DNA from: Bacteroidales bacterium
Lineage (GTDB): Bacteria > Bacteroidota > Bacteroidia > Bacteroidales > NBLH01
Reading direction: 5' to 3'
DNA: 13,694 bases
Assembly: GCA_029933755.1 (NCBI GenBank)
Contig: JAOZNO010000023.1
Coordinates: 1-13,694, forward strand
Part shown: positions 1 to 6,552 of the stretch, piece after piece
How positions within the stretch are numbered: position 1 is the first letter of the stretch
Layout of the letters: each line of letters begins with the position of its first letter
The notes under the pieces: model-generated
Database searches by the model: none
What the model was told of the DNA's origin: nothing
The model's input: only the letters and a program-made list of their open reading frames with translations
Program-made: the position numbers and the translations under genes

Positions 1-148
1 TTGAACCTTTTTCATTTTCTGCACCACAAACCGGACAAATATATCCCTGATTTTTAGAATTGTTATCAATAACTAATTCGTTGCAATTTGGGCAAATTAA
101 ATCTTGCTCATCTATTATTTCGTTACATTTAGGGCAGCTTGTCGTCAT
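1..148 (-). CDS. Zinc-ribbon protein, C-terminally truncated by window edge
   Basis: The first 49 residues of a protein that reads off the left edge of the window, starting at ATG 148-146. It contains paired zinc-knuckle cysteines: C-P-K-C at residues 5-8, C-P-N-C at 19-22 and C-P-V-C-G at 38-42. This is the spacing of a double zinc-ribbon (DZR-like) module in which each ribbon uses two CxxC pairs; the fourth pair would lie outside the window. Residues between the pairs are acidic and polar, with no signal peptide or membrane segment in the visible part. Proteins of this kind are often cytoplasmic, or carry a membrane or other domain after the ribbons, so the role cannot be named. The gene lies beyond the repeat-filled spacer and is probably transcribed separately from the lipoprotein gene at 490-1218. 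Confidence 0.75.
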   Translation of the reverse strand, partial: MTTSCPKCNEIIDEQDLICPNCNELVIDNNSKNQGYICPVCGAENEKGS

Positions 149-169
149 AATGTTAATGGGAAAAGCATA

Positions 170-192
170 AATAAAGATTATGATAAGTGTAA
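170..192. repeat. 23-bp direct repeat, copy 1
   Basis: This 23-bp stretch recurs at 454-476 with 21 of 23 positions identical (differences at 182 and 189). Similarity extends weakly leftward (TGTTAATG at 151 against TGTTTAATG at 433). The copies lie outside the two CTAG elements, 2 nt before the left one and 35 nt after the right one. Copy 1 lies just upstream of the zinc-ribbon gene start. Confidence 0.6.
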
Positions 193-194
193 GC

Positions 195-302
195 CTAGTG
201 TTATGTCAAGTGTAATTTGATGGTAAATCGGCTTAACTTTTTAGCGGTTCTAAACCGCTTAAAAGTTTTTTCTGTGATATTTTAACTTTGACATAACACT
301 AG
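195..302. repeat. Small inverted-repeat element A, bounded by CTAG
   Basis: A MITE-like unit. The left end reads CTAGTGTTATGTCAA (195-209) and the right end is its perfect reverse complement (288-302). CTAG occurs at 195-198 and 299-302; if CTAG is the target duplication, the element body is 199-298 (100 bp). There is no coding capacity. The interior carries a large hairpin at 235-267. The family is not recognised, and mobility is inferred only from structure. Confidence 0.65.
235..267. other. Hairpin inside element A, terminator-like on + strand
   Basis: Two 15-nt arms (235-249 and 253-267) are complementary except for one T-T mismatch and enclose a 3-nt loop (CTA). On the plus strand the stem runs directly into a T-tract (266-271), the form of an intrinsic terminator. 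No plus-strand gene lies upstream in the window, and on the minus strand the stem is followed by AAGCC rather than T residues, so its role as a terminator for the flanking minus-strand genes is doubtful. Confidence 0.6.
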
Positions 303-314
303 TGTTATGTCAAA
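287..314. repeat. Perfect 28-bp palindrome at the A/B junction
   Basis: Two element termini lie back to back around the shared CTAG, giving a perfect 28-bp palindrome (TTTGACATAACACT and its reverse complement). It could extrude as a cruciform or form a hairpin in RNA, but it is most simply explained as the junction of the two neighbouring inverted-repeat elements. Confidence 0.85.
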
Positions 315-418
315 TATGGTATTTTAGATACAACTTTATCCGTCTGGCCGCTCCGAGCGGTCTGACGGGTTTGCATACGTTCGCCTTACCCGAACTTTTT
401 CACTTGGCTTGACACTAG
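299..418. repeat. Small inverted-repeat element B, bounded by CTAG
   Basis: A second unit directly abutting element A and sharing its CTAG at 299-302; the other boundary is CTAG at 415-418. The left end (299-313) is identical to the ends of element A. The right end (398-418, reverse complement) matches the left end of element A (195-215) at 17 of 21 positions, so it is a diverged copy of the same terminus. If CTAG is the target duplication, the body is 303-414 (112 bp). The interior differs from element A but also carries a GC-rich hairpin (340-368). No protein is encoded. Confidence 0.6.
340..368. other. GC-rich hairpin inside element B
   Basis: CCGTC (340-344) pairs with GACGG (364-368) and CCGCTC (348-353) pairs with GAGCGG (355-360), with a short 3x3 internal loop that may partly pair. 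It is strikingly GC-rich in an AT-rich region. It may stop or protect transcripts from the ABC operon upstream on the minus strand, but no T-tract follows on that strand. Confidence 0.6.
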
Positions 419-453
419 ATCGCTTATAGCTTTGTTTAATGAAAGAAAGCGAC

Positions 454-476
454 AATAAAGATTATAATAAGTATAA
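454..476. repeat. 23-bp direct repeat, copy 2
   Basis: Second copy of the repeat at 170-192, in the same orientation, just downstream of the stop codon of the lipoprotein gene. The pair brackets the CTAG elements, suggesting a local duplication of the sequence upstream of the zinc-ribbon gene. Confidence 0.6.
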
Positions 477-489
477 AACTAATTTTATT

Positions 490-1218
490 CTACTTGCTTA
501 TACTGGTGACTTGAAAATCATCAAAATAGCTTACGGCATCTGCTTTAGTCCAAAGGCCAACTTTACCTGCATTTGTAAAGGTTTCATCTTCAACCTGAAA
601 TAGTTCTTTGTCATTCAGATAAACGGTAAACATGTTATCCACAACTGTTAATCTCAAATTGTTCCAACCACTGCCAAGAGTTTCTACATCAACTCCATAA
701 GTTCTACCTTTGCCTAAAACTGGTAAATCTGTTCTTTTTCCATTTTCCATTTTGTACAGTACCACGTTATCTTCCAGCGGATTGGCACGAACAATATAAT
801 GATTGTTGGCATCAATAAATCTCCAAACAAAACCACCGCCCTGGTCTCTTTTTCCTTTAACGCCTTTAATTTTAACTTTTAGTTCCACATTTTTTACCTT
901 AAAAGCATCATACACAATTTCGTTGAAATGACCGCTCACATTTTCTTCTGACAATTGGGCTAAAACTTTATTTCCTCCATCATCTACAATTCTCCAATCT
1001 GTTGTGTCACTAACTCCGGTAAAATATTGTGTCCAACCAGTTGGGATTTTGCCTGTCTCATCATTATTAAATGTGAAAGTTGTGTCAATAGGAGATTCCT
1101 GTACAAGTTCTTTGGACTCACTAATTTTTTCATTTGTTGAATTCGAGTTGTTGTTTGTTGTCTGATTACAGCTTATGAGTAAAATAATACTCAAAGAGAC
1201 TACACTTAATACATTCAT
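490..1218 (-). CDS. Lipoprotein with jelly-roll (LamG/DUF1080-like) domain
   Basis: A 242-residue predicted lipoprotein. A hydrophobic stretch at residues 4-16 ends in a lipobox L-I-S-C with the acylated Cys at 17, followed by an Asn/Ser/Thr-rich linker to about residue 30. Residues about 45-240 form one beta-rich domain with repeated short hydrophobic strands and the closing pattern G-K-V-G-L-W-T, then F-D-D-F near the end. This resembles concanavalin-like domains such as LamG or DUF1080 (family-16-like). No catalytic residues are assigned. It starts 16 nt after the ATPase gene, so it is very likely the last gene of the ABC operon. The annotated ATG gives a signal peptide with no basic residue; upstream in-frame codons encode Ile-Asn-Leu-Lys-Arg-Lys-Ile, so initiation at ATT 1239-1237 is possible. 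Fold confidence is moderate and function unknown. Confidence 0.75.
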   Translation of the reverse strand: MNVLSVVSLSIILLISCNQTTNNNSNSTNEKISESKELVQESPIDTTFTFNNDETGKIPTGWTQYFTGVSDTTDWRIVDDGGNKVLAQLSEENVSGHFNEIVYDAFKVKNVELKVKIKGVKGKRDQGGGFVWRFIDANNHYIVRANPLEDNVVLYKMENGKRTDLPVLGKGRTYGVDVETLGSGWNNLRLTVVDNMFTVYLNDKELFQVEDETFTNAGKVGLWTKADAVSYFDDFQVTSISK

Positions 1219-1234
1219 GATTTTTCTTTTTAAA

Positions 1235-1960
1235 TTAATACTCTAAAAAATACTTTGTGAATTTATTTTCTGATTTTTTTATTTGTTCCACGGTTCCTGT
1301 TTCTTCAATCTTGCCATTGTTTAACACTACTATTTTATCTGCTATCACAAATGCTTCTTTATGGTCATGGGTGACATAGATAATGCTTAGCTCAAAATTT
1401 TGTTTTAGATTTTTGATGTGTTCCAACATTTTTCTTTTCAGTTTTACGTCGAGGTTGGCAAGGGGTTCGTCCATTAGCAAAATCTTTGGTTTAAGAACCA
1501 GTGATCTTGAAATTGCTACTAATTGTTTTTGTCCACCTGATAATTGATGTGGATATTTATCAGCATGTTCCTGTAAGTCAAAAAACTCTAGCATTTTAAA
1601 TACAGTATCTCTTACACCCTTTTCTTTTCGTTCATTTAAACCAAAAGCAATGTTTTTATAGATTGTAAAATGTGGCCAAAGGGCTAAGTCCTGAAAAATA
1701 AAACCGATGTTCCGTTGATGTGGAGGGATAAGGATTTGTTTGTTTTTTGTAAGAATTTTATTCTCAATAATAATTTGCCCGTTTGTAGGGGTTTCCAAAC
1801 CTGCAATAAGTCGCAATATAGTAGTTTTTCCACAACCGGAACTGCCAAGTAAACAACTTAGCTGTTTCGCTTTAAACTCTAAAGTTAAATCGTGAAGCAC
1901 TGATTTATTCCCGTAAGAGTGTGTTATGTTTTTAAGTTCTATTAGTGGAGTATTGGTCAT
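1235..1960 (-). CDS. ABC importer ATPase, Fbp/Pot-type, short form
   Basis: A 241-residue cytoplasmic ATPase that would power the permease encoded just upstream. All core motifs are present: Walker A G-S-S-G-C-G-K-T at 39-46, Q-loop Gln 90 in F-I-F-Q-D-L, signature L-S-G-G-Q at 140-144, Walker B I-L-L-M-D-E at 160-165, D-loop L-A-N-L-D at 167-171 and switch His 198. The pattern after the signature is K-Q-L-V-A-I-S-R rather than the common Q-Q-R-V-A-I-A-R. The protein ends right after the catalytic core, whereas FbpC/PotA-type subunits usually have about 350 residues with a C-terminal TOBE regulatory region; that part is absent, as in ThiQ-like short subunits. It lies 43 nt after the permease gene and 16 nt before the lipoprotein gene. 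Family assignment is firm; the substrate is not readable from this subunit. Confidence 0.93.
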   Translation of the reverse strand: MTNTPLIELKNITHSYGNKSVLHDLTLEFKAKQLSCLLGSSGCGKTTILRLIAGLETPTNGQIIIENKILTKNKQILIPPHQRNIGFIFQDLALWPHFTIYKNIAFGLNERKEKGVRDTVFKMLEFFDLQEHADKYPHQLSGGQKQLVAISRSLVLKPKILLMDEPLANLDVKLKRKMLEHIKNLKQNFELSIIYVTHDHKEAFVIADKIVVLNNGKIEETGTVEQIKKSENKFTKYFLEY

Positions 1961-2003
1961 TAGATATTCAATATTGTTTTGTTAAGAGAATTTTTTTTAA
2001 GTT

Positions 2004-3575
2004 CTATTTGTTGTTAAAACCTTTACTAAATAGATTCATGGTAAAATAAAAGCTTATAATGAGTAACAAAGTTATAGAAAATATAATTAGGGTCATTGAG
2101 CTTGTAAGCGACTGAGTTGCATTTGCCATTATCGTAAAAACCTTGATGGGCATAATTTCTGTTCCGGGTGGATATAGCATAATGGTGGTTCCTAATTCGC
2201 CAAGGCTAAAAATAAAGCTGATAATAAAGGCAACAAAGAGTGTAGGAGTAATCAAAGGTATTAAAATTTTTTGTAAGCGTGTAAAAGCTGTAATGCCTTC
2301 AATTTGTGCCGCTTCATCAAACGAGTTAGGAATTTGTTTGATTGCATTCTCAATTAACTTGGCTGAGATAAATGAGAATTTCCCTACATATGCAATTATT
2401 ATAATAGCATAACTTGAGTAAATAAAATCAAGCATTGCTTGATTATAGAATTTGATAAAACTAATACCAAGAATTATCGAGGGAATTGCAAAAATAATAA
2501 GTAGAATCCAGTCAAAAGACTTATTGGTTTTTGCTCCACCCTGCCTGACAGAGTGGTATGCTGCTGTAAAACCAACAAAAACAATAATTAATGCAGATAA
2601 AAATGCTAATCCTACTGAATTGCTGAAAGTGGGTAATAATAATTCAAATGCCTGAACAAATTTGCTTGTTCCATCTTTAAACGATTGAATAAACAGAATC
2701 AAAAAAGGGGAAATAATCGTGATAAAAAACCAGGCAAATAGGAATAAAAGGCTTAATATGTTAATGCTTTTTAAATTGTACAATTTGTTATTTGTTCCCT
2801 TTTCGCTAACAGAAAGGAATGGTGCATTGGCAATGTGTTTTCTTTCAGCAAGCAAGAGTAGAACACAAATCAGGATTAGTAAGGTGGATTGTAAAATAGC
2901 AAGAGAATGATTGTAAAATGCAGAAAATTGTGTAAATATTTCGGTAGTAAAAACGTTTACTCCAAAAAATGCCGGAACAGAAAACTCAGAGATACTAAAA
3001 ATGAAAACAAGAACAAAGGAACTTATTAATGCTGGTTTTATAAGGGGCAGAATAATTTTAAAAATTACTCTGCGAAAATTGGTAATTATAAAGCCAGATT
3101 CTTCCAACTGTGTATTAATATTTGCTAAAGCACTACCGACTATGAGCATTGATAAAGGTGTGAAAACACTAATTAATACTAGTATTACACCAATGTATGA
3201 ATATATAAAACTTGTGTTATTGATAAAAAAATAAAAGAAGTCTTTCCAGGCAACTGCTAAAATATAAGGTGAAATAAATAAGGGAATTAATAGTGAAATT
3301 TTGAAAAAAACACGAAACTGTACATTCGTTTTGTAGAGTATAAACCCTAATATTGTCCCAAATAATGTAGCGAAAAAAGCGACAGAAAAAGCAATGAGAC
3401 CGCTTTTTGCTAAAAGTAGAAATGTTTCTTTGTCTAACAGTTGTAAATTATCACTAAGTGAACCTTCTATAAAAAGAGCTGTTACAAGTGTATATATAAA
3501 AGGAATTACTATGAAAAAGCCAAAAGATAAATACGTAATCGTGTATAAAGGATGTTTTATTAGTTTTTTACCCAT
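2004..3575 (-). CDS. ABC importer permease, fused two-domain (FbpB-like)
   Basis: A 523-residue inner-membrane protein with about 12 hydrophobic segments in two homologous halves, each a binding-protein-dependent permease (MetI-like) domain. The first half spans about 15-245 and the second about 270-515. Each half carries an EAA coupling loop: a degenerate one at 158-177 (E-E-S-G ... L-P) and a canonical one at 421-440 (E-A-A-Q-I-E-G ... I-P), which dock onto the ATPase. This two-in-one layout is typical of Fe(III) (FbpB/SfuB) and thiamine (ThiP) importers. The start at ATG 3575-3573 overlaps the end of the binding-protein gene by 16 nt, implying translational coupling; a short basic N-terminus (Gly-Lys-Lys-Leu-Ile-Lys-His) precedes the first helix. 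The length is normal for the fused family. The substrate remains unassigned. Confidence 0.92.
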   Translation of the reverse strand: MGKKLIKHPLYTITYLSFGFFIVIPFIYTLVTALFIEGSLSDNLQLLDKETFLLLAKSGLIAFSVAFFATLFGTILGFILYKTNVQFRVFFKISLLIPLFISPYILAVAWKDFFYFFINNTSFIYSYIGVILVLISVFTPLSMLIVGSALANINTQLEESGFIITNFRRVIFKIILPLIKPALISSFVLVFIFSISEFSVPAFFGVNVFTTEIFTQFSAFYNHSLAILQSTLLILICVLLLLAERKHIANAPFLSVSEKGTNNKLYNLKSINILSLLFLFAWFFITIISPFLILFIQSFKDGTSKFVQAFELLLPTFSNSVGLAFLSALIIVFVGFTAAYHSVRQGGAKTNKSFDWILLIIFAIPSIILGISFIKFYNQAMLDFIYSSYAIIIIAYVGKFSFISAKLIENAIKQIPNSFDEAAQIEGITAFTRLQKILIPLITPTLFVAFIISFIFSLGELGTTIMLYPPGTEIMPIKVFTIMANATQSLTSSMTLIIFSITLLLIISFYFTMNLFSKGFNNK

Positions 3576-4564
3576 TCTTTCAGATAATTTTGAATTTTTT
3601 CTAATTTTTGTGAAGTCTTTTCATAATCTATTTTCATCGGAATAATATTATCTAAGGAAGGAATGTCTTTAGGTATTTCTACACCCTTGTGTAAAGGCAT
3701 CTGAGCACAGGACTTTGCCAGTTTTGCTTCAGTTTCTTTGCTTAAAAGATAATCTATTAATTTTTTACCATTTTTAGAATGGCGGGAATTTTTTATCAAA
3801 TTAACCGTATTAGGCATTATCAGACTACCAATTCCTTGCTGGTCTAAAAATACAATACCAATATTTGCGCCTTCTTTTATAGCTTCATACGCATCATCTG
3901 TGTCCGTAAGACCACAGGAAACTTCTCCCTGTACCACCCTTTTTTTTACATCTCCGTTGCTGGTGGCAATAATCACTTCATTGTTTTTCAAATCTGTTAA
4001 AAACTGCTTTGCCTTTTCATCACCTATCGCAATAAATAATGCAGAAATATGAAAGGTTGTAGTGCCAAATAAAGGGTTTGCAATTGCAACATTGCCTCTA
4101 TATTGTTCTTTAATTAAGTCTAAAATTGATTTTGGAACATCAGCCTCTTCTAACAAATCCTTATTATAAATCAGCACTCTTGCCCTTGCCGAAAAACCTG
4201 TCCAGTTATGCTCCGGGTCTTTAAATACCATCGCAATATCATCAGCTACGGCTGACTGATATGAGGACGTAATACTTTTGTTTTTCAGTACAATAGTTCT
4301 TACCGGGTCGCCACTCCAAAACACATCGCATTGTGGATTGTCTTTTTCTGCAATCAGGCGGTTTAGAACTCCTGTTGATTTTGTTTCTTCGGTGTCATAA
4401 ACTGCTTTAACTGTAATTCCTGTTTCTTTTTCAAAACCTTTTAAAATTGGTTCTGAAAATATCTGGTCAACACTTGTATAAACAACTACTATATTGGAGT
4501 TGCTGTTACAACTAATTGTAATTAGTACAATAAATAATGCAATTATTATAGAAAGTTTCTTCAT
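3560..4564 (-). CDS. ABC importer solute-binding lipoprotein (Fbp-like)
   Basis: A 334-residue substrate-binding protein of the family-1/ferric-type class. The signal peptide (residues 1-18, starting Met-Lys-Lys) ends in I-T-I-S-C with lipid-anchored Cys 19, followed by a short Asn/Ser linker. The mature domain opens with I-V-V-V-Y-T-S-V-D at 25-33, has the hallmark C-D-V-F-W-S-G-D-P at 79-87, and reads G-L-T-D-T-D-D-A at 218-225. In ferric-binding FbpA/FutA proteins the equivalent late region supplies a pair of adjacent Tyr ligands; none is seen here, so iron(III) is unlikely to be held in the usual way. It is the first gene of the importer operon, 84 nt after the DUF4139 gene, and overlaps the permease gene by 16 nt. 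Role as the receptor of this importer is confident; cargo (another metal, sugar phosphate, phosphonate or other anion) is open. Confidence 0.88.
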   Translation of the reverse strand: MKKLSIIIALFIVLITISCNSNSNIVVVYTSVDQIFSEPILKGFEKETGITVKAVYDTEETKSTGVLNRLIAEKDNPQCDVFWSGDPVRTIVLKNKSITSSYQSAVADDIAMVFKDPEHNWTGFSARARVLIYNKDLLEEADVPKSILDLIKEQYRGNVAIANPLFGTTTFHISALFIAIGDEKAKQFLTDLKNNEVIIATSNGDVKKRVVQGEVSCGLTDTDDAYEAIKEGANIGIVFLDQQGIGSLIMPNTVNLIKNSRHSKNGKKLIDYLLSKETEAKLAKSCAQMPLHKGVEIPKDIPSLDNIIPMKIDYEKTSQKLEKIQNYLKEWVKN

Positions 4565-4648
4565 ATGATTATATTCAAATTATTTTTGTTTTATTCTATT
4601 CTATTTTTTAAAACACATCAATAAAAAAGTTGTGAGAACGTGTGTAAG

Positions 4649-6283
4649 TTAAAATTTCCTTACTGCTCTTTTTTTCATTTGTTGAACAGGAACGCTCATA
4701 TCTTTAGGGTATTTAATTGAGAATGAGAGGCGTAACTTTTTGCTCTGTCCTGCTTGTAGTATAAAACGCCATTTTAATTTCCCTGTTTCTGCATTCATCT
4801 CAGCACCTGATATTTCCAATACTTTTACTTCAATTTCGCTATTTTGTGATATCGGTATTTGATCAATTAGTTCAATGTCGATAGGGATATTACGGTTATT
4901 TTTTGCAACCAGCTCATAAGCTAAGTTCTCTTTTAACTTGGAGCCCATTAACTGTTTGCTACTGTATTTTTTTAGTTTTGTACGTGTAACCAGTATCTTT
5001 TCATCACGACCAAGTGATAAATCAAGTGTGTCTTTTACATTTCTTGTTTTTATTAATGACTGGCCAAGGTACGTGCCTTTAAAATAAACATTAGCAAAGC
5101 CATCAACCATGCTTAAATCCTGCCAGCCAGTTATTCTACCTAACAAAAAAACACCTTTGTCAAGCTTTGTAACTGCAAAATGTTTATATGTCGCATCAAG
5201 TGTATGCCTGTTTATTTCAATTAGATAAGGCTTATCATCAGCAGGAATACTATATTTTGACTGAATAATAAATTCGGTACTTAATTCAGGAATGTCAATT
5301 TCGGTAAAACTAATATCATCATCCATCTCCTCACTCAGTTCATCTTCATCTATATCTTCAATCATTATATTTTGCATATAGCCTTCATTCCTTTGAATGA
5401 AAGATTTATTTGCTGAAAAATAATTAAGATACCAGGGCTTTAAAATTGGTTTGGTAATGCTTAGACTTGGATCGGCAGTTGATAGTTTAATGTTGATGTT
5501 TTCCCATGGAATAGCTGTGTTGTTAAAGACTTTTGCTCGGTAAGTAAGCTCAATTGGTTTACTTAAATCTATTGCTTTTATTTCGTAACCCGGAACCCAG
5601 CCCGCATTAGAAACAAGGTATTTTAAGGTGAACTTTACCTTTGTGTTTTGTGCTGTTGAAACCAATATAGATACCTCTGTTTTTGTGTCAGATGATCTGG
5701 CGTTTACTTCCTTAAGTTCCCTCCTGATTCTTTGTAAAGATGTGTTTATCTTACTAATCTCAAAATTAAGTAAGGTAATTTTTTTATTTATCTCATATAT
5801 TCGTTCTCTGTAAAAGTCAGCTGCCTGCTTTAATTCAGAAATGGGTACACCATTCGTACTGCCGCCAATAGAATTGTTTTTTAATAGCAGTTCTTTTTCA
5901 ATTTTGTATGCACCTAATTCATCAGAAATACCCTGTTTTTTGTAATCAAGTTGTTTTAGCGAATCTTTCAGGTTTTTAATTAAGGGTAATTCTTTTGATT
6001 TTGTTAGATAATTAATTTTTGAAGACATTCTTAATACTGACAACTCTTTATCTGAAGAAATTCGAATACTTTTGGGATTCAGTTTTGATGATAAATTTTT
6101 GAAGATAAGCATGTTATTGCCCTTGACAATGTCTATAGTTACTATCCGCTGTAGTTCAGCTCCGGTAAGGTAGATCGTTGCCGAATTAACCTTTGAATTA
6201 ACTTCAACTAGCTTAATTTCCTGGGCATTTATAAAAAGGACAAAAAGAAAGCTGGAACTAAGTGTGAAAAATAATTGTTTCAT
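4649..6283 (-). CDS. DUF4140/DUF4139 domain exported protein (MuiA family)
   Basis: A 544-residue secreted protein. The signal peptide (residues 1-20) ends F-I-N-A before Gln 21. Residues about 24-100 match a DUF4140 N-terminal domain (opening V-N-S-K-V-N-S-A-T-I-Y-L-T-G-A). Residues about 103-200 are charged and heptad-like, probably coiled coil. Residues about 215-540 form the DUF4139 domain, with S-N-A-G-W-V-P-G-Y at 225-233 and a run ending in L-S-T-A-D-P at 267-272. The family is named after a mucoidy-inhibitor A homologue, but its biochemical role is unknown; an envelope location is inferred. An acidic insertion lies at about 308-335 (E-D-I-D-E-D-E-L and following). The gene is 84 nt upstream of the importer operon on the same strand, so co-transcription is possible. 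Length is normal for the family. Confidence 0.85.
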   Translation of the reverse strand: MKQLFFTLSSSFLFVLFINAQEIKLVEVNSKVNSATIYLTGAELQRIVTIDIVKGNNMLIFKNLSSKLNPKSIRISSDKELSVLRMSSKINYLTKSKELPLIKNLKDSLKQLDYKKQGISDELGAYKIEKELLLKNNSIGGSTNGVPISELKQAADFYRERIYEINKKITLLNFEISKINTSLQRIRRELKEVNARSSDTKTEVSILVSTAQNTKVKFTLKYLVSNAGWVPGYEIKAIDLSKPIELTYRAKVFNNTAIPWENINIKLSTADPSLSITKPILKPWYLNYFSANKSFIQRNEGYMQNIMIEDIDEDELSEEMDDDISFTEIDIPELSTEFIIQSKYSIPADDKPYLIEINRHTLDATYKHFAVTKLDKGVFLLGRITGWQDLSMVDGFANVYFKGTYLGQSLIKTRNVKDTLDLSLGRDEKILVTRTKLKKYSSKQLMGSKLKENLAYELVAKNNRNIPIDIELIDQIPISQNSEIEVKVLEISGAEMNAETGKLKWRFILQAGQSKKLRLSFSIKYPKDMSVPVQQMKKRAVRKF

Positions 6284-6313
6284 CTGTTTATATTTAATTG
6301 TTTTTTAATGGCC

Positions 6314-6412
6314 AGATGGAACATCCGAATTTTGTAACCGACACATTCGAAAGGAATTATGTTCAATAATCATCCCCGTATGTGTTTATTGTTAATCATG
6401 GATGTTTCATCT
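6314..6412. repeat. Spaced inverted repeat upstream of the DUF4139 gene
   Basis: AGATGGAACATCCG (6314-6327) is matched by its reverse complement at 6399-6412 with 12 of 14 positions. A second nested pair, ACACAT (6341-6346) and ATGTGT (6380-6385), lies inside. On the minus strand this would sit in the leader or promoter region of the DUF4139 gene (start 6283). It could be a structured leader or a small mobile repeat; neither can be decided here. The rest of the 269-bp gap shows no credible gene. Confidence 0.45.
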
Positions 6413-6552
6413 CTTTTGGTTTTTAAATTTTTAATTATTTGCCAGTTAAAGTAAAATGCGAAATAGTTAGCACCAAAGAATATCTAAATCTGAGCACAAA
6501 TAATATTAGTTGTATTTATTAAAAAACGCTGCTGATTGAAATCTGCGATTTG

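Larger units (their letters stand above)
149..489. other. Non-coding spacer filled with inverted and direct repeats
   Basis: No credible reading frame was found on either strand in these 341 bases. The spacer holds two inverted-repeat elements separated and bounded by CTAG (195-302 and 299-418), a strong hairpin inside each, and a 23-bp direct repeat (170-192 and 454-476) that lies outside them on both sides. It separates the 3' end of the ABC-transporter operon from the zinc-ribbon gene on the same strand, so a promoter for the latter is expected here, but no clear Bacteroidota -33/-7 pair was recognised. Confidence 0.7.

Noticed and set aside
2143..3645. Several plus-strand open frames opposite the permease and binding-protein genes
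   Set aside because: All are antisense shadows of well-supported transporter genes and lack domain signals.
5628..5813. Plus-strand 61-codon frame opposite the DUF4139 gene
   Set aside because: Antisense to a coiled-coil coding segment; no independent support.
6300..6400. Tiny minus-strand frames (8-22 codons) upstream of the DUF4139 gene
   Set aside because: Too short and without coupling or motif; they overlap the inverted repeat.
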